From Mycolicibacterium chlorophenolicum (GTDB lineage: Bacteria; Actinomycetota; Actinomycetes; Mycobacteriales; Mycobacteriaceae): a stretch of 64,000 nt of DNA. The translations under genes were made by a program, and so were the position numbers. The stretch spans positions 62,749 to 126,748 of the forward strand of contig NZ_JYNL01000004.1 of NCBI RefSeq assembly GCF_001044235.1, given 5' to 3'. This document shows positions 26,511 through 34,838 of this stretch, one piece after another; position 1 is the stretch's first letter; the number at the start of each line of letters is the position of its first letter. Below the pieces are notes generated by a model, which was given only the letters and a program-made list of their open reading frames with translations, ran no database searches and was not told the DNA's origin.

Positions 26511-28618
26511 CGCGGCAGGCCGAGCAGCCGCTCCCCCGCCATCGTCAGCAGGATCTGCTCGGTGCCGCCCGCGATGGTCAGGCACCGGGTGTTGAGGAAG
26601 TCGTGCACCTGCTGGTTCTCCACCGCGCCGGCGCCCTCGGACAGCTCCATCCGGAACTCCGCGAGCGCCTGGCGGTAGCGCACACCGATCAGCTTGCGGG
26701 CGCTGGCCTGCGGCCCGGGATCGCGCCCGCCGACCGCGAGCTGGGCGATGCGCTGATCCAGCAGCGAGCCCACCTGCGCGGTGACGATCAGCTCGCCGAG
26801 CCGATCCCGTTGGGCGTCATCGACATCCGATTCGGACACCACGCGCAGCAGCTCCTCCATCGGGTTGCCCAGCGCGGTGCCCTGCGCCATCGCCACCCGC
26901 TCGTTGGCCAGCGTGGTGCGCGCCAGCTTCCACCCGTCGTCGACGCCGCCGACCACCATCTCGTCGGGCACGAAGACGTCGTCGAAGAACACCTCGTTGA
27001 ACAGTTCGTCGCCGGTGATCTCGCGCAGCGGCCGGATCACGATGCCCGGGCTCTTCATGTCGACGAGGAAGTACGTGATGCCCTTGTGCTTCGGAGCGTC
27101 GGGATCGGTGCGGGCCAGGCAGACCCCCCAGTGCGCCTTCTGCGCCGCCGAGGTCCAGACCTTCTGCCCCGTGAGCTTCCAACCCCCCTCGGCGCGAACG
27201 GCTTTGGTGCGCAGCGCCGCCAGGTCCGAGCCGGCGCCCGGCTCGCTGAACAGCTGGCACCACATCAGGTCGCCGCGCAGCGTCGCCGGGACGAACTGCT
27301 CGATCTGCTCGGCGCTGCCGTGCTCGAGGATCGTCGGCACGGCCCACCACCCGATCACCAGATCGGGCCGTGTGACGCCGGCCGCGGCCAACTCCTGGTC
27401 GATCAGCAACTGCTCGGCGGGGCCGGCCCCGCGCCCGTGCGGCCGTGGCCAGTGCGGCGCGAGCAGGCCCGTCTCCGCCATCACGGCCTGCCGCCGGTCG
27501 GCCGGGGCGGCCGCGACATCGGCCACCGCGGAAGCGATCTCGGGCCGCAGGTCAGCCACCGATGCGAGGTCGATGTGCAGGTCGCGGCGCACCCCCTGCT
27601 GGGTCAGCGCGGCCACCCGGCGCAGCCAGTGCGACCGGCCGCCCAGGAACTGGGCCAGACCGTAGGCCCGCCGCAGATACAGGTGCGCGTCGTGCTCCCA
27701 GGTGATGCCGATGCCGCCGAGCACCTGGATGCAGTCCTTGGCGTTGGCCTTCGCGGCCTCGATGCCCACCGAGGCGGCCAGCGCCGCCGCGATCGACAGC
27801 TGGGCGTCATCGGTGTCACCGGCGGCGCGTGCCGCGTCGGCCGCGGCGACCGACGCCTGCTCGGAGCGCAGCAGCATCTCGGCGCACATGTGCTTGATGG
27901 CCTGGAAGCTGCCGATCGGCTTGCCGAACTGCTCGCGCACCTTCGCGTACTCGGTCGCGGTCCGCAGCAGCCAGCGCGCCACCCCGGCGGCCTCGGCCGC
28001 GGCCAGCGTCACCGCGAGGTCGGTCACCCGCTCCGCCGACATCGCCACCGGCACCGCGGCCGCGCGGTCGAGCACCACCCGAGCCAGCGGGCGGGAGAAG
28101 TCGGTCGCCTTGCGCGGTTCGACGGTGACGCCCGGTGCCGCGGCGTCGACCACCACCCACCCGTCGCCGGCCGGCAGCAGCAGCAGGCCGTCGGCCGTGG
28201 CGCCGAGCACGGCCGGCGCCGTCCCGGACACGGCGCCGTCGGCGACCGTCAGGTCGGCGATCAGCGCGGCACCGGCGGTGCGCTGCCCGGACGCCAGGGC
28301 CCCGAGCCACTCGGTCTGCGCCTCCCCCAGCACCAGCGTGGCCAGCGCCGTCGTCGCCACGGGGCCGGGCACCAGGGCGGCCGCGGCCTCCTCGAGCATC
28401 GCGCACAGATCGGCGACCGTGCCATCGGCGCCGCCGTGCTCCTCGGCGAGCGCGACGCCGAACATCCCCAGGTCGGCCAGCGCGGCGTACGGCCCGCGCC
28501 ACGCGTCGGCGGTGCCGTGCTCGACGTCGCGGACCGCGTCGACGGAACCCGACCCCGCCGCCCAGCTCCGGACGAGGTCGCGCGCTTCGGCCTGCTCGTC
28601 GGTGATGGTCGCAGACAC
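26507..28618 (-). CDS. fadE34: Two-domain acyl-CoA dehydrogenase FadE34
   Basis: A 703-residue fusion of two acyl-CoA dehydrogenase halves. The N-terminal half ends near residue 350 (EYAKVREQFGKPIGSFQAIKHMCAEML, then LGGIGITWEHDAHLYLRRAYG). The C-terminal half carries MWCQLFSEPGAGSDLAALRT, GQKVWTSAAQ and the end signature AGGTEQILLTMAGERLLGLPR. This single chain replaces the alpha2-beta2 pairing of other sterol dehydrogenases. In M. tuberculosis it (ChsE3) oxidises the five-carbon side-chain steroid CoA. GTG start. Divergent from kstR with a perfect KstR box between. Confidence 0.93.
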   Translation of the reverse strand: MSATITDEQAEARDLVRSWAAGSGSVDAVRDVEHGTADAWRGPYAALADLGMFGVALAEEHGGADGTVADLCAMLEEAAAALVPGPVATTALATLVLGEAQTEWLGALASGQRTAGAALIADLTVADGAVSGTAPAVLGATADGLLLLPAGDGWVVVDAAAPGVTVEPRKATDFSRPLARVVLDRAAAVPVAMSAERVTDLAVTLAAAEAAGVARWLLRTATEYAKVREQFGKPIGSFQAIKHMCAEMLLRSEQASVAAADAARAAGDTDDAQLSIAAALAASVGIEAAKANAKDCIQVLGGIGITWEHDAHLYLRRAYGLAQFLGGRSHWLRRVAALTQQGVRRDLHIDLASVADLRPEIASAVADVAAAPADRRQAVMAETGLLAPHWPRPHGRGAGPAEQLLIDQELAAAGVTRPDLVIGWWAVPTILEHGSAEQIEQFVPATLRGDLMWCQLFSEPGAGSDLAALRTKAVRAEGGWKLTGQKVWTSAAQKAHWGVCLARTDPDAPKHKGITYFLVDMKSPGIVIRPLREITGDELFNEVFFDDVFVPDEMVVGGVDDGWKLARTTLANERVAMAQGTALGNPMEELLRVVSESDVDDAQRDRLGELIVTAQVGSLLDQRIAQLAVGGRDPGPQASARKLIGVRYRQALAEFRMELSEGAGAVENQQVHDFLNTRCLTIAGGTEQILLTMAGERLLGLPR

Positions 28619-28659
28619 CGTGACTCCTAGGGTTTGGGTGAGAACAGCGTGCGTCCCAC

Positions 28660-28673
28660 TAGAACGTGTTCTA
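28660..28673. promoter_or_regulatory. KstR operator between fadE34 and kstR
   Basis: TAGAACGTGTTCTA fits TnnAACnnGTTnnA exactly, with perfect TAGAAC/GTTCTA arms. It lies 42 bases upstream of fadE34 and about 145 bases before the chosen kstR start, so it should control fadE34 and allow kstR autoregulation. Confidence 0.82.
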
Positions 28674-28818
28674 ATAGTGCCAGCGTTCGACCGTCAAGTC
28701 GAACGCCATCACAGCAGACCACTGTCGTGATCGACACAGTGCGGCGGTGGGAAACCTACGACCGGTGTGCGTATCGTTTTCACCAGTTGCACCGCACACC
28801 GAAGGAGCCGCGCACCGC

Positions 28819-29514
28819 ATGTCCGGGTCGTCTGAGTCGTCACCAGGCACGTCGGCGCGCGCCGGCGCCACGGGATCGGACACCCGCCCCCGCCAGGTGA
28901 TGAACGTCGCGGTGCTGGCCGAATCGGAACTGGGCTCCGAGGCGCAGCGGGAACGCCGCAAGCGGATCCTGGACGCCACGCTGGCGATCGCGTCCAAGGG
29001 CGGTTACGAGGCCGTGCAGATGCGGGCGGTGGCCGAACGCGCCGACGTCGCGGTCGGCACGCTCTACCGCTACTTCCCGTCGAAGGTGCACCTGCTGGTC
29101 TCGGCGCTGGGCCGCGAGTTCGAGCGCATCGACGCCAAGACCGACCGGTCCGTGCTGGCCGCGGGCGCCACGCCGTATCAGCGGCTCAACATCATGGTCG
29201 GCAAGCTCAACCGGGCCATGCAGCGCAACCCCCTGCTGACCGAGGCGATGACGCGGGCGTTCGTGTTCGCCGACGCGTCGGCCGCCGGCGAGGTCGACTA
29301 CGTCGGCAAGCTGATGGACTCGATGTTCGCCCGCGCGATGAGCGACGGCGAACCCACCGAGGACCAGTACCACATCGCCCGCGTGATCTCCGACGTGTGG
29401 CTGTCCAACCTGCTCGCGTGGCTGACCCGGCGAGCGTCGGCGACCGACGTGAGTAAGCGGCTCGATCTGGCGATGCGGCTGCTCATCGGCGACGGCGAGC
29501 AGCCGAAGATCTGA
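28819..29514 (+). CDS. kstR: TetR-family repressor of cholesterol catabolism KstR
   Basis: A 231-residue TetR regulator. RKRILDATLAIASKGGYEAVQMRAVAERADVAVGTLYRYFPSKVHLL (about residues 50-95) is the DNA-binding part and is nearly the KstR textbook sequence; the ligand domain continues with ITLY-free helices such as NRAMQRNPLLTEAMTRAFVFADASAA. It represses the sterol regulon until 3-oxo-cholestenoyl-CoA type inducers bind. ATG at 28819 has GGAG 11 bases upstream. An ATG at 28900 (MNVAVLAESELG) would give 204 residues, closer to the M. tuberculosis annotation, and cannot be excluded. Confidence 0.95.
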   Translation: MSGSSESSPGTSARAGATGSDTRPRQVMNVAVLAESELGSEAQRERRKRILDATLAIASKGGYEAVQMRAVAERADVAVGTLYRYFPSKVHLLVSALGREFERIDAKTDRSVLAAGATPYQRLNIMVGKLNRAMQRNPLLTEAMTRAFVFADASAAGEVDYVGKLMDSMFARAMSDGEPTEDQYHIARVISDVWLSNLLAWLTRRASATDVSKRLDLAMRLLIGDGEQPKI

Positions 29515-29518
29515 CCTC

Positions 29519-30265
29519 GTGCTGCCGCCCGAGCTCTCGACCGCCCTCGAGGCCGCGGCCCGGGTGCCGCGACTGCTGATCACGACCGACTTCGACGGCA
29601 CGCTGTCCCCGATCGTCAACAACCCCGCCGACGCGCGACCCCTGCCCGACGCGGGCCGCGCGCTCGTCGCGCTGGCCGAGCTGCCGTCCACCGAGGTCGC
29701 GCTGATCTCCGGGCGTGCGCTGCGCGACCTGCGCGTGCTGTCGTCGATGCCCGACGCCGTCCACCTGGTCGGCAGCCACGGCGCCGAGTTCGACTCCGGG
29801 TTCTCCCACGACATCGACACCGACCTGCTGGCGGCCATAACCGAGACGCTGGACGCGATCGCCGCCGACAAGGCCGGGGTGACGGTGGAGACGAAACCGG
29901 CGAGCGTGGCCCTGCACGTGCGCAACGCGTCGGACCCCGACGGCGAGGCCGCGCTGGCCGCGGCCTGGGAGGCGGCCACCGGGTGGGACGCGCATGCGAC
30001 GACGGGCAAGGCCGTGCTCGAGTTCGCGGTGATCTCCACCGACAAGGGAGAGGCGATCGACATCCTGCGGACCGAGCACGACGCGTCGGCGGTGGTGTTC
30101 TTCGGCGACGACGTCACCGACGAGAAGGCGTTCCGCCGGCTGACCGACGCCGACGTCGGGGTGAAGGTCGGGCCCGGCGACACCGCGGCGACGCACCGGG
30201 TGTCCTCGCCCGAGGACGTCGCCGCCGCGCTGCAGTTCTTGCTTTCCGCGCGCGCGGGAGGTTAG
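29519..30265 (+). CDS. otsB: Trehalose-6-phosphate phosphatase
   Basis: A 248-residue HAD phosphatase. Motif I is TTDFDGTLSPI (nucleophile D25), motif II is VALISGRALRDL, HGAEF follows, and motif IV is VFFGDDVTDEKAFRRL, all diagnostic of OtsB-type enzymes. It releases phosphate from trehalose 6-phosphate; trehalose feeds mycobacterial cell-wall glycolipids. The GTG lies four bases after the kstR stop, so the two are probably on one transcript. This may be a paralogue besides the main otsB. It ends overlapping the LacI gene by four bases. Confidence 0.88.
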   Translation: MLPPELSTALEAAARVPRLLITTDFDGTLSPIVNNPADARPLPDAGRALVALAELPSTEVALISGRALRDLRVLSSMPDAVHLVGSHGAEFDSGFSHDIDTDLLAAITETLDAIAADKAGVTVETKPASVALHVRNASDPDGEAALAAAWEAATGWDAHATTGKAVLEFAVISTDKGEAIDILRTEHDASAVVFFGDDVTDEKAFRRLTDADVGVKVGPGDTAATHRVSSPEDVAAALQFLLSARAGG

Positions 30266-31362
30266 GCCGGCGGACCCGAGGTGCGACCGCGCACCACCTC
30301 GGTGTCGAGCACCTCGACGACCGGCAGCCCCGACCGGGGCGGGCTGTGCAGCAATTCCCCTGCGCGCCTGCCCTTTTCGATGCTCGGCTGGCGCACGGTG
30401 GTCAGTCCCCGCGACAGCGCCTCGGGCACCCCGTCGAAACCGGTCACCGTCATCTGGCCGGGCACGTACACGCCGCGGGCGCGCAGCCGGTCCATCGCGG
30501 AGAGGGCGAGCACGTCGGCGGTGCACATCAGCGCGGTGATGCGCGGATTGGCGTCCAACGCCACGTCGGCGCCGGCACCCCCGGAGGTGGGCAGATGCTC
30601 GTAGCTCTCCACCACGGTCAGCGAATTCGGGTCGAGGCCGGCAGCGGCCATCGCGTCCCGCACACCGGCGATGCGCTCACTCTGGACGTGGAAGTCCGGT
30701 GTGCGGACCCGCTCGGGGTCCGCGAGCGCCGGCCCCGGACCGCCGTGCGGCCAGTCGCGGCCCAGCCGCATGGTCAGCAGTCCGATCTCGCGGTGCCCCA
30801 GGTCGAGCACGTGCTCGGCCAGCGCGCGCATCGCGGCACGGTCGTCGATGCCGACCCGCGACGTCCCGGGCACATCCCTGGGCTGGTCGACGACCACCAC
30901 GGGCAGATGCCGCTGGAGCACCACCGGCAGGTACGGGTCGTCGTCGGAGGCCGAGTAGATCACGAACCCGTCGACGCCCGCGGCCAGCACGGCGGCCGAG
31001 CCGTCGCTCACGCTGCGGTTGGGCCCGACCGCGACCAGCAGCAGCCCCTGCCCGACGGCCTCGCACGATTCGGCCAGCCCGGCCACGAAGTCCAGCGCGG
31101 CGGGATCGCTGAACGAATAGTTCAGCGGTTCGGTGATGATCAGACCCACCGCGCCGGCCCTGCGGGTGCGCAGCGAGCGGGCCACCGGATCAGGGCCCGG
31201 ATAGCCGAGCCGCTTGGCGGTGGACAGCACCCGCTCGCGCAGCTCGGCCGACAGTTGATCCGGCCGGTTGTAGGCGTTGGAGACGGTGGTGCGCGAGACC
31301 TTGAGTTCGGCAGCCAGAGAGGCCAGGGTCGCGCGCCGTCTCGGCGTCGGAGTCCTGGACAT
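30262..31362 (-). CDS. LacI-family transcriptional regulator
   Basis: A 366-residue repressor. RATLASLAAELKVSRTTVSNAYNRPDQLSAELRERVLSTAKRLGY (about residues 9-53) is the LacI headpiece with hinge, followed by a sugar-binding-type core (AVGLIITEPL, GVDGFVIYSA, TALMCTADVLALSAMDRLRARG). A homologue holds the same place in M. tuberculosis (Rv3575c). The effector is unknown; a link to trehalose through the convergent otsB is possible but unproven. ATG start at MSRTPTPRRRAT; an upstream ATG at 31383 would add seven residues. Confidence 0.87.
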   Translation of the reverse strand: MSRTPTPRRRATLASLAAELKVSRTTVSNAYNRPDQLSAELRERVLSTAKRLGYPGPDPVARSLRTRRAGAVGLIITEPLNYSFSDPAALDFVAGLAESCEAVGQGLLLVAVGPNRSVSDGSAAVLAAGVDGFVIYSASDDDPYLPVVLQRHLPVVVVDQPRDVPGTSRVGIDDRAAMRALAEHVLDLGHREIGLLTMRLGRDWPHGGPGPALADPERVRTPDFHVQSERIAGVRDAMAAAGLDPNSLTVVESYEHLPTSGGAGADVALDANPRITALMCTADVLALSAMDRLRARGVYVPGQMTVTGFDGVPEALSRGLTTVRQPSIEKGRRAGELLHSPPRSGLPVVEVLDTEVVRGRTSGPPA

Positions 31363-31439
31363 GCTCTGTAGAGGGTAATTCATCCCCATCGCCCCGGCGC
31401 CGAGCACGCACCGGCACCCATGCGCTACATTGGCGAAGT

Positions 31440-31460
31440 TATTGGAAACGATTTTCATTT
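31440..31460. promoter_or_regulatory. Zur-like box upstream of znuA
   Basis: attggaaacgattttcattt resembles the mycobacterial Zur/Fur-type box (TGAAAATnATTTTCA), with a perfect GAAA-cgat-TTTC core. It lies 17-37 bases before the znuA start, where Zn-loaded Zur would block transcription. The surrounding sequence is clearly AT-richer than the genome. Confidence 0.6.
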
Positions 31461-31476
31461 GTATCAGGAGTTGCGC

Positions 31477-32385
31477 ATGCGAGCCCTCGCCGCCCTGCCC
31501 GCCATGGCCGTGGCCGCCGTGCTGACGGTCGCCGTGGCCGGCTGTTCCCAGCAGCAGCCGAACACCGAGCACGGCACCGCCAACGTGGTCGCCTCCACCG
31601 ACGTGTGGGGCAGCGTCGCCGCCGCCGTCGTCGGGGACCACGCGACCGTCAAGTCCATCGTCAGCGGTACCGTCGCCGACCCGCACTCCTTCGAGGCCAG
31701 CCCGTCCGACGTCGCCGAGATCGCCGACGCCTCACTGGTCGTCTACAACGGCGACCACTACGACCACTGGATGGACGACGTGCTGCAGAACTCGCACGAC
31801 ATCCCGACCGTCGACGCATCGTCGCTCTCGCCGACCCAGCCCCCGCCCAACGAGCACGTTTTCTACGACCTGCCCACCGTCAAGGCCGTCGCCGACCGCA
31901 TCGCCGAGACCCTCGGGCAGTCCGACGCCGAGCACGCCGCCGATTACACCGCCAACGCGCAGAAGTTCGGCGACGCGCTGGACACGCTCACCCTCGCGCA
32001 GCACGGCATCGGCGAAGCCCACCCCGGCGCCTCGGTCGTCTCCACCGAACCCGTCGCGTACTACGCCCTGCGCAACGCCGGCATCGCCGACAAGACGCCG
32101 CCGTCGTTCGCGAACGCGGTCGAGGAGGGCGGCGACCCGTCGCCCGGCGATCTGGCCGCCGTGCTGGACCTGATCAACAACCGGCAGGTGTCGGCGATCG
32201 TCGTGAACACCCAGACCGAGGGCCCGGTCAGCAAGCAGCTGTCCGACGCGGCGCGACAGGCCGTGCTACCCGTCATCTCGGTCACCGAGACGCTGCCCGC
32301 CGGCATGGACTACCTGCAGTGGCAGCGCAAGACCGTCGACGAGATCGCGGCCGCGCTGGACAGTCCGCCGCCGCCGAGCCGATAG
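31477..32385 (+). CDS. znuA: Zinc ABC transporter substrate-binding lipoprotein ZnuA-like
   Basis: A 302-residue lipoprotein of the cluster A-I metal-binding family. The signal peptide ends in the lipobox AVAGC (C23). Metal-ligand histidines are expected in GTVADPHSFEASP and NEHVFYDLP, with glutamate/aspartate in STEPVAYY and the late domain. It captures Zn2+ (or Mn2+) for the downstream importer. ATG start chosen because AGGAG lies about seven bases upstream and a proper signal peptide follows; the longer frame to 31420 crosses the Zur-like box. Ten bases separate it from znuC. Confidence 0.83.
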   Translation: MRALAALPAMAVAAVLTVAVAGCSQQQPNTEHGTANVVASTDVWGSVAAAVVGDHATVKSIVSGTVADPHSFEASPSDVAEIADASLVVYNGDHYDHWMDDVLQNSHDIPTVDASSLSPTQPPPNEHVFYDLPTVKAVADRIAETLGQSDAEHAADYTANAQKFGDALDTLTLAQHGIGEAHPGASVVSTEPVAYYALRNAGIADKTPPSFANAVEEGGDPSPGDLAAVLDLINNRQVSAIVVNTQTEGPVSKQLSDAARQAVLPVISVTETLPAGMDYLQWQRKTVDEIAAALDSPPPPSR

Positions 32386-32394
32386 TCGCCGTCT

Positions 32395-33222
32395 GTGCCC
32401 ACCGACGACCTCGTAGAACTGCGCCACGCGCGGCTCGCCTTCGGCGATCGCGTGCTGTGGGACGACCTGGACCTCACGGTGCGCGCCGGCGAGTTCATCG
32501 CCATCCTCGGACCCAACGGCACCGGCAAGACGTCCCTGCTCAAGGTGCTGCTGGGGCAGGTTCCCCTCAGCGCGGGCGACGTGCGGATCGCCGGCGAGCC
32601 CGTCACGACCGGCAGCCGCAAGATCGGCTACGTCCCCCAGCACCGCTCGATGGACCGCGGGCTGTCGCTGCGCGCCTCGGATCTGGTGGCGCTCGGCTAC
32701 GACGGGCACCGGTGGGGCTTCGCCGGCTGGAGTCCCGCCGCGCGGCGCGCCAAGCGCGAGGCGGTGCGCCAGGCGCTGGCCCAGGTCAACGGCACCGGGT
32801 TGGCGCACGCGTCGGTCGGCGTGATGTCCGGCGGCGAGCTGCAGCGCATCCGGGTGGCCCAGGCCCTGGTGACCGATCCGGTGCTGCTGCTCTGCGACGA
32901 ACCGCTGCTCAATCTCGACCCCGCCAACGCGGGCCTCGTCTCCGCGCTGATCGACCGGCGTCGCCGCGACGCCGGCACCGCGGTCCTGTTCGTCACCCAC
33001 GAGGTCGACCCCGTGCTGCCGTACGTGGACCGGGTGATCTACCTCGTCGACGGCCGGTTTCGGGTCGGCACCGTCGCCGAGGTGATGACGTCGGCGACGC
33101 TGTCGGAGCTCTACGGCGCCGACATCGAGGTACTCGAAGTGGGCGGGCGCTACATCGTCGTCGGCGAACACAGCCAGTACCAGCACGACCACTGCGAGGG
33201 CCCGGGGCACACCCATGAATGA
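32395..33222 (+). CDS. znuC: Zinc ABC transporter ATP-binding protein ZnuC-like
   Basis: A 275-residue ATPase. Walker A is GPNGTGKTS (about residue 41), the Q-loop lies in GYVPQHRSMD, the signature reads MSGGELQRIRVAQAL, and Walker B is LLLCDEPLLNLD with VTHEVD as H-loop. The last 17 residues (HSQYQHDHCEGPGHTHE) are rich in histidine and could sense or hold zinc. The GTG start follows the znuA stop closely. It overlaps znuB by eight bases. Confidence 0.87.
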   Translation: MPTDDLVELRHARLAFGDRVLWDDLDLTVRAGEFIAILGPNGTGKTSLLKVLLGQVPLSAGDVRIAGEPVTTGSRKIGYVPQHRSMDRGLSLRASDLVALGYDGHRWGFAGWSPAARRAKREAVRQALAQVNGTGLAHASVGVMSGGELQRIRVAQALVTDPVLLLCDEPLLNLDPANAGLVSALIDRRRRDAGTAVLFVTHEVDPVLPYVDRVIYLVDGRFRVGTVAEVMTSATLSELYGADIEVLEVGGRYIVVGEHSQYQHDHCEGPGHTHE

Positions 33223-34063
33223 CAAGCTCTCCGACGTCGTCTCCCACTTCTTCGACTTCGGCGCCACCGCCGACCTGCTCAGCCGCGACTTCGTCCAGCA
33301 GGCGCTGCTCGCCTCGGCGCTGCTGGCGCTGGTGTCCGGCATCGTCGGGCCGCTGATCGTCATGCGGCAGATGTCCTTCGCGGTGCACGGCTCCAGCGAA
33401 CTGTCGCTGACCGGCGCGGCCTTCGCGCTGCTGGCCGGCTTCAACATCGGCATCGGCGCGCTGCTGGGATCGGCGCTGGCGGCCGTGCTGTTCGGCATCC
33501 TGGGCCAGCGGGCCCGCGAACGCGACTCCGCGATCGGCGTGGTGCTGGCGTTCGGCCTGGGTCTGGCCGTGCTGTTCATCCACCTCTACCCCGGCCGCAC
33601 CGGCACCAGCTTCGCGCTGCTGACCGGCCAGATCGTCGGCGTCGGATACTCCGGGCTGGCGCTGCTGGCCGTGGTGACCGTCGTCGTCATCGCGGTGCTC
33701 GCGGTGTCCTACCGGCCGCTGCTGTTCGCGACCGTCGACCCCGAGGTGGCCGCAGGCCGCGGCGTCCCGGTGCGCGGGCTGGGCATCGTGTTCGCCGCGC
33801 TGGTGGGCGTCACCGCCGCCCAGGGCGTGCAGATCGTCGGGGCGCTGCTGGTCATGTCGCTGTTGATCACCCCGGCGGCCGCGGCGGCGCGGGTGTTCAC
33901 CTCGCCGATCAAGGCGATGGGTGCCTCGGTGCTGTTCGCCGAGACCGCGGCCATCGGCGGCCTGGTGCTGTCCCTGGCCCCCGGCGTGCCGGTGTCGGTG
34001 TTCGTCACGACGATCTCGTTCGCGATCTTCCTGGTCTGCTGGCTGGTCGGCAGCCGCCGTTAG
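33215..34063 (+). CDS. znuB: Zinc ABC transporter permease ZnuB-like
   Basis: A 282-residue membrane protein with eight or nine hydrophobic helices, family ABC-3. QQALLASALLALVSGIVGPLIVMRQMSFAVHGSSELSLTGAA (about residues 27-70) is the conserved N-terminal region with the coupling segment, and GVTAAQGVQIVGALLVMSLLITPAAAA marks the late helices. It completes the znuABC importer. The ATG overlaps the znuC end, indicating coupled translation. Its TAG stop starts a possible -10 element for pxpA. Confidence 0.87.
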   Translation: MNDKLSDVVSHFFDFGATADLLSRDFVQQALLASALLALVSGIVGPLIVMRQMSFAVHGSSELSLTGAAFALLAGFNIGIGALLGSALAAVLFGILGQRARERDSAIGVVLAFGLGLAVLFIHLYPGRTGTSFALLTGQIVGVGYSGLALLAVVTVVVIAVLAVSYRPLLFATVDPEVAAGRGVPVRGLGIVFAALVGVTAAQGVQIVGALLVMSLLITPAAAAARVFTSPIKAMGASVLFAETAAIGGLVLSLAPGVPVSVFVTTISFAIFLVCWLVGSRR

Positions 34064-34066
34064 GCT
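34061..34066 (+). promoter_or_regulatory. Possible leaderless -10 element for pxpA
   Basis: TAGGCT begins at the znuB stop codon and ends seven bases before the pxpA GTG. It could drive pxpA separately from the zinc operon. Confidence 0.42.
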
Positions 34067-34073
34067 GGTCGTC

Positions 34074-34838
34074 GTGGCCACCCGCACGGTCGACCTGAAC
34101 GCCGATCTCGGCGAGGGCTTCGGGGTGTGGCAACTCGGCGACGACGACGCGATGCTGGGCATCGTCACCAGCGCCAACGTCGCCTGCGGCTTCCACGCCG
34201 GGGACTCGGCGACGCTGGCGCGCACCTGCCGGCTCGCCGCCGAACGCGGCGTGCGGATCGGCGCCCAGGTCAGCTACCGCGACTTCGCCGGCTTCGGCCG
34301 CCGGTTCATCGACGTGCCGCCCGAGGAACTGGCCGCCGACGTGATGTACCAGATCGGTGCGCTGTCCGCGCTCGCCAAGGCCGCCGGGTCGACGGTGTCC
34401 TACGTCAAGCCGCACGGCGCCCTCTACAACGCGGTGGTCACCCACCGCGATCAGGCCCGCGCGGTGGCCGAGGCCGTGCATGCGGTGGACCCCGAGCTCC
34501 CGCTGCTCGGCCTCGCCGGCTCGGTGCTGTTCGACGCGGCAGCCGAGCTCGGGCTGCGCACGGTCGCCGAGGCGTTCGCCGACCGGTCCTACCGGCCCGA
34601 CGGGCAGCTGGTGTCGCGGCGGGAACGCAACGCGGTGCTCAGCGATCCCGACGAGATCGCCGAGCGGGTGATCTCGATGGTCACCGCGGGCCGGGTGGCG
34701 GCGGTGGACGGTTCGACGATCCCGATCACCGTGGAATCGGTGTGCGTACACGGCGATTCCGAGGGCGCGGTGCAGATCGCCACCGCGGTGCGGACCCGGC
34801 TGCTGGCCGAGGGTGTCGACCTCTCGCCGTTCAGCTGA
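34074..34838 (+). CDS. pxpA: LamB/YcsF family protein, 5-oxoprolinase subunit A
   Basis: A 254-residue LamB/YcsF protein. VDLNADLGEGFGVW (residues 5-18), NVACGFHAGD, HGALYNAVV and FADRSYRPDGQLVSR are the conserved blocks. PxpA works with PxpB and PxpC to hydrolyse 5-oxoproline (pyroglutamate) with ATP; those partner genes are not in this window. GTG start, ten bases after znuB. It ends convergently with arsR, overlapping by eight bases. The family link is firm; its activity without local partners is open. Confidence 0.85.
   Translation: MATRTVDLNADLGEGFGVWQLGDDDAMLGIVTSANVACGFHAGDSATLARTCRLAAERGVRIGAQVSYRDFAGFGRRFIDVPPEELAADVMYQIGALSALAKAAGSTVSYVKPHGALYNAVVTHRDQARAVAEAVHAVDPELPLLGLAGSVLFDAAAELGLRTVAEAFADRSYRPDGQLVSRRERNAVLSDPDEIAERVISMVTAGRVAAVDGSTIPITVESVCVHGDSEGAVQIATAVRTRLLAEGVDLSPFS

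Noticed and set aside
26403..26585. 60-codon - strand frame across the fadE34/secreted-protein junction
   Set aside because: Antisense to the secreted protein end and fadE34 out of frame; no ribosome site or motif.
31605..33218. 537-codon Arg-rich frame over znuA and znuC
   Set aside because: Shadow in another frame of two motif-complete genes.
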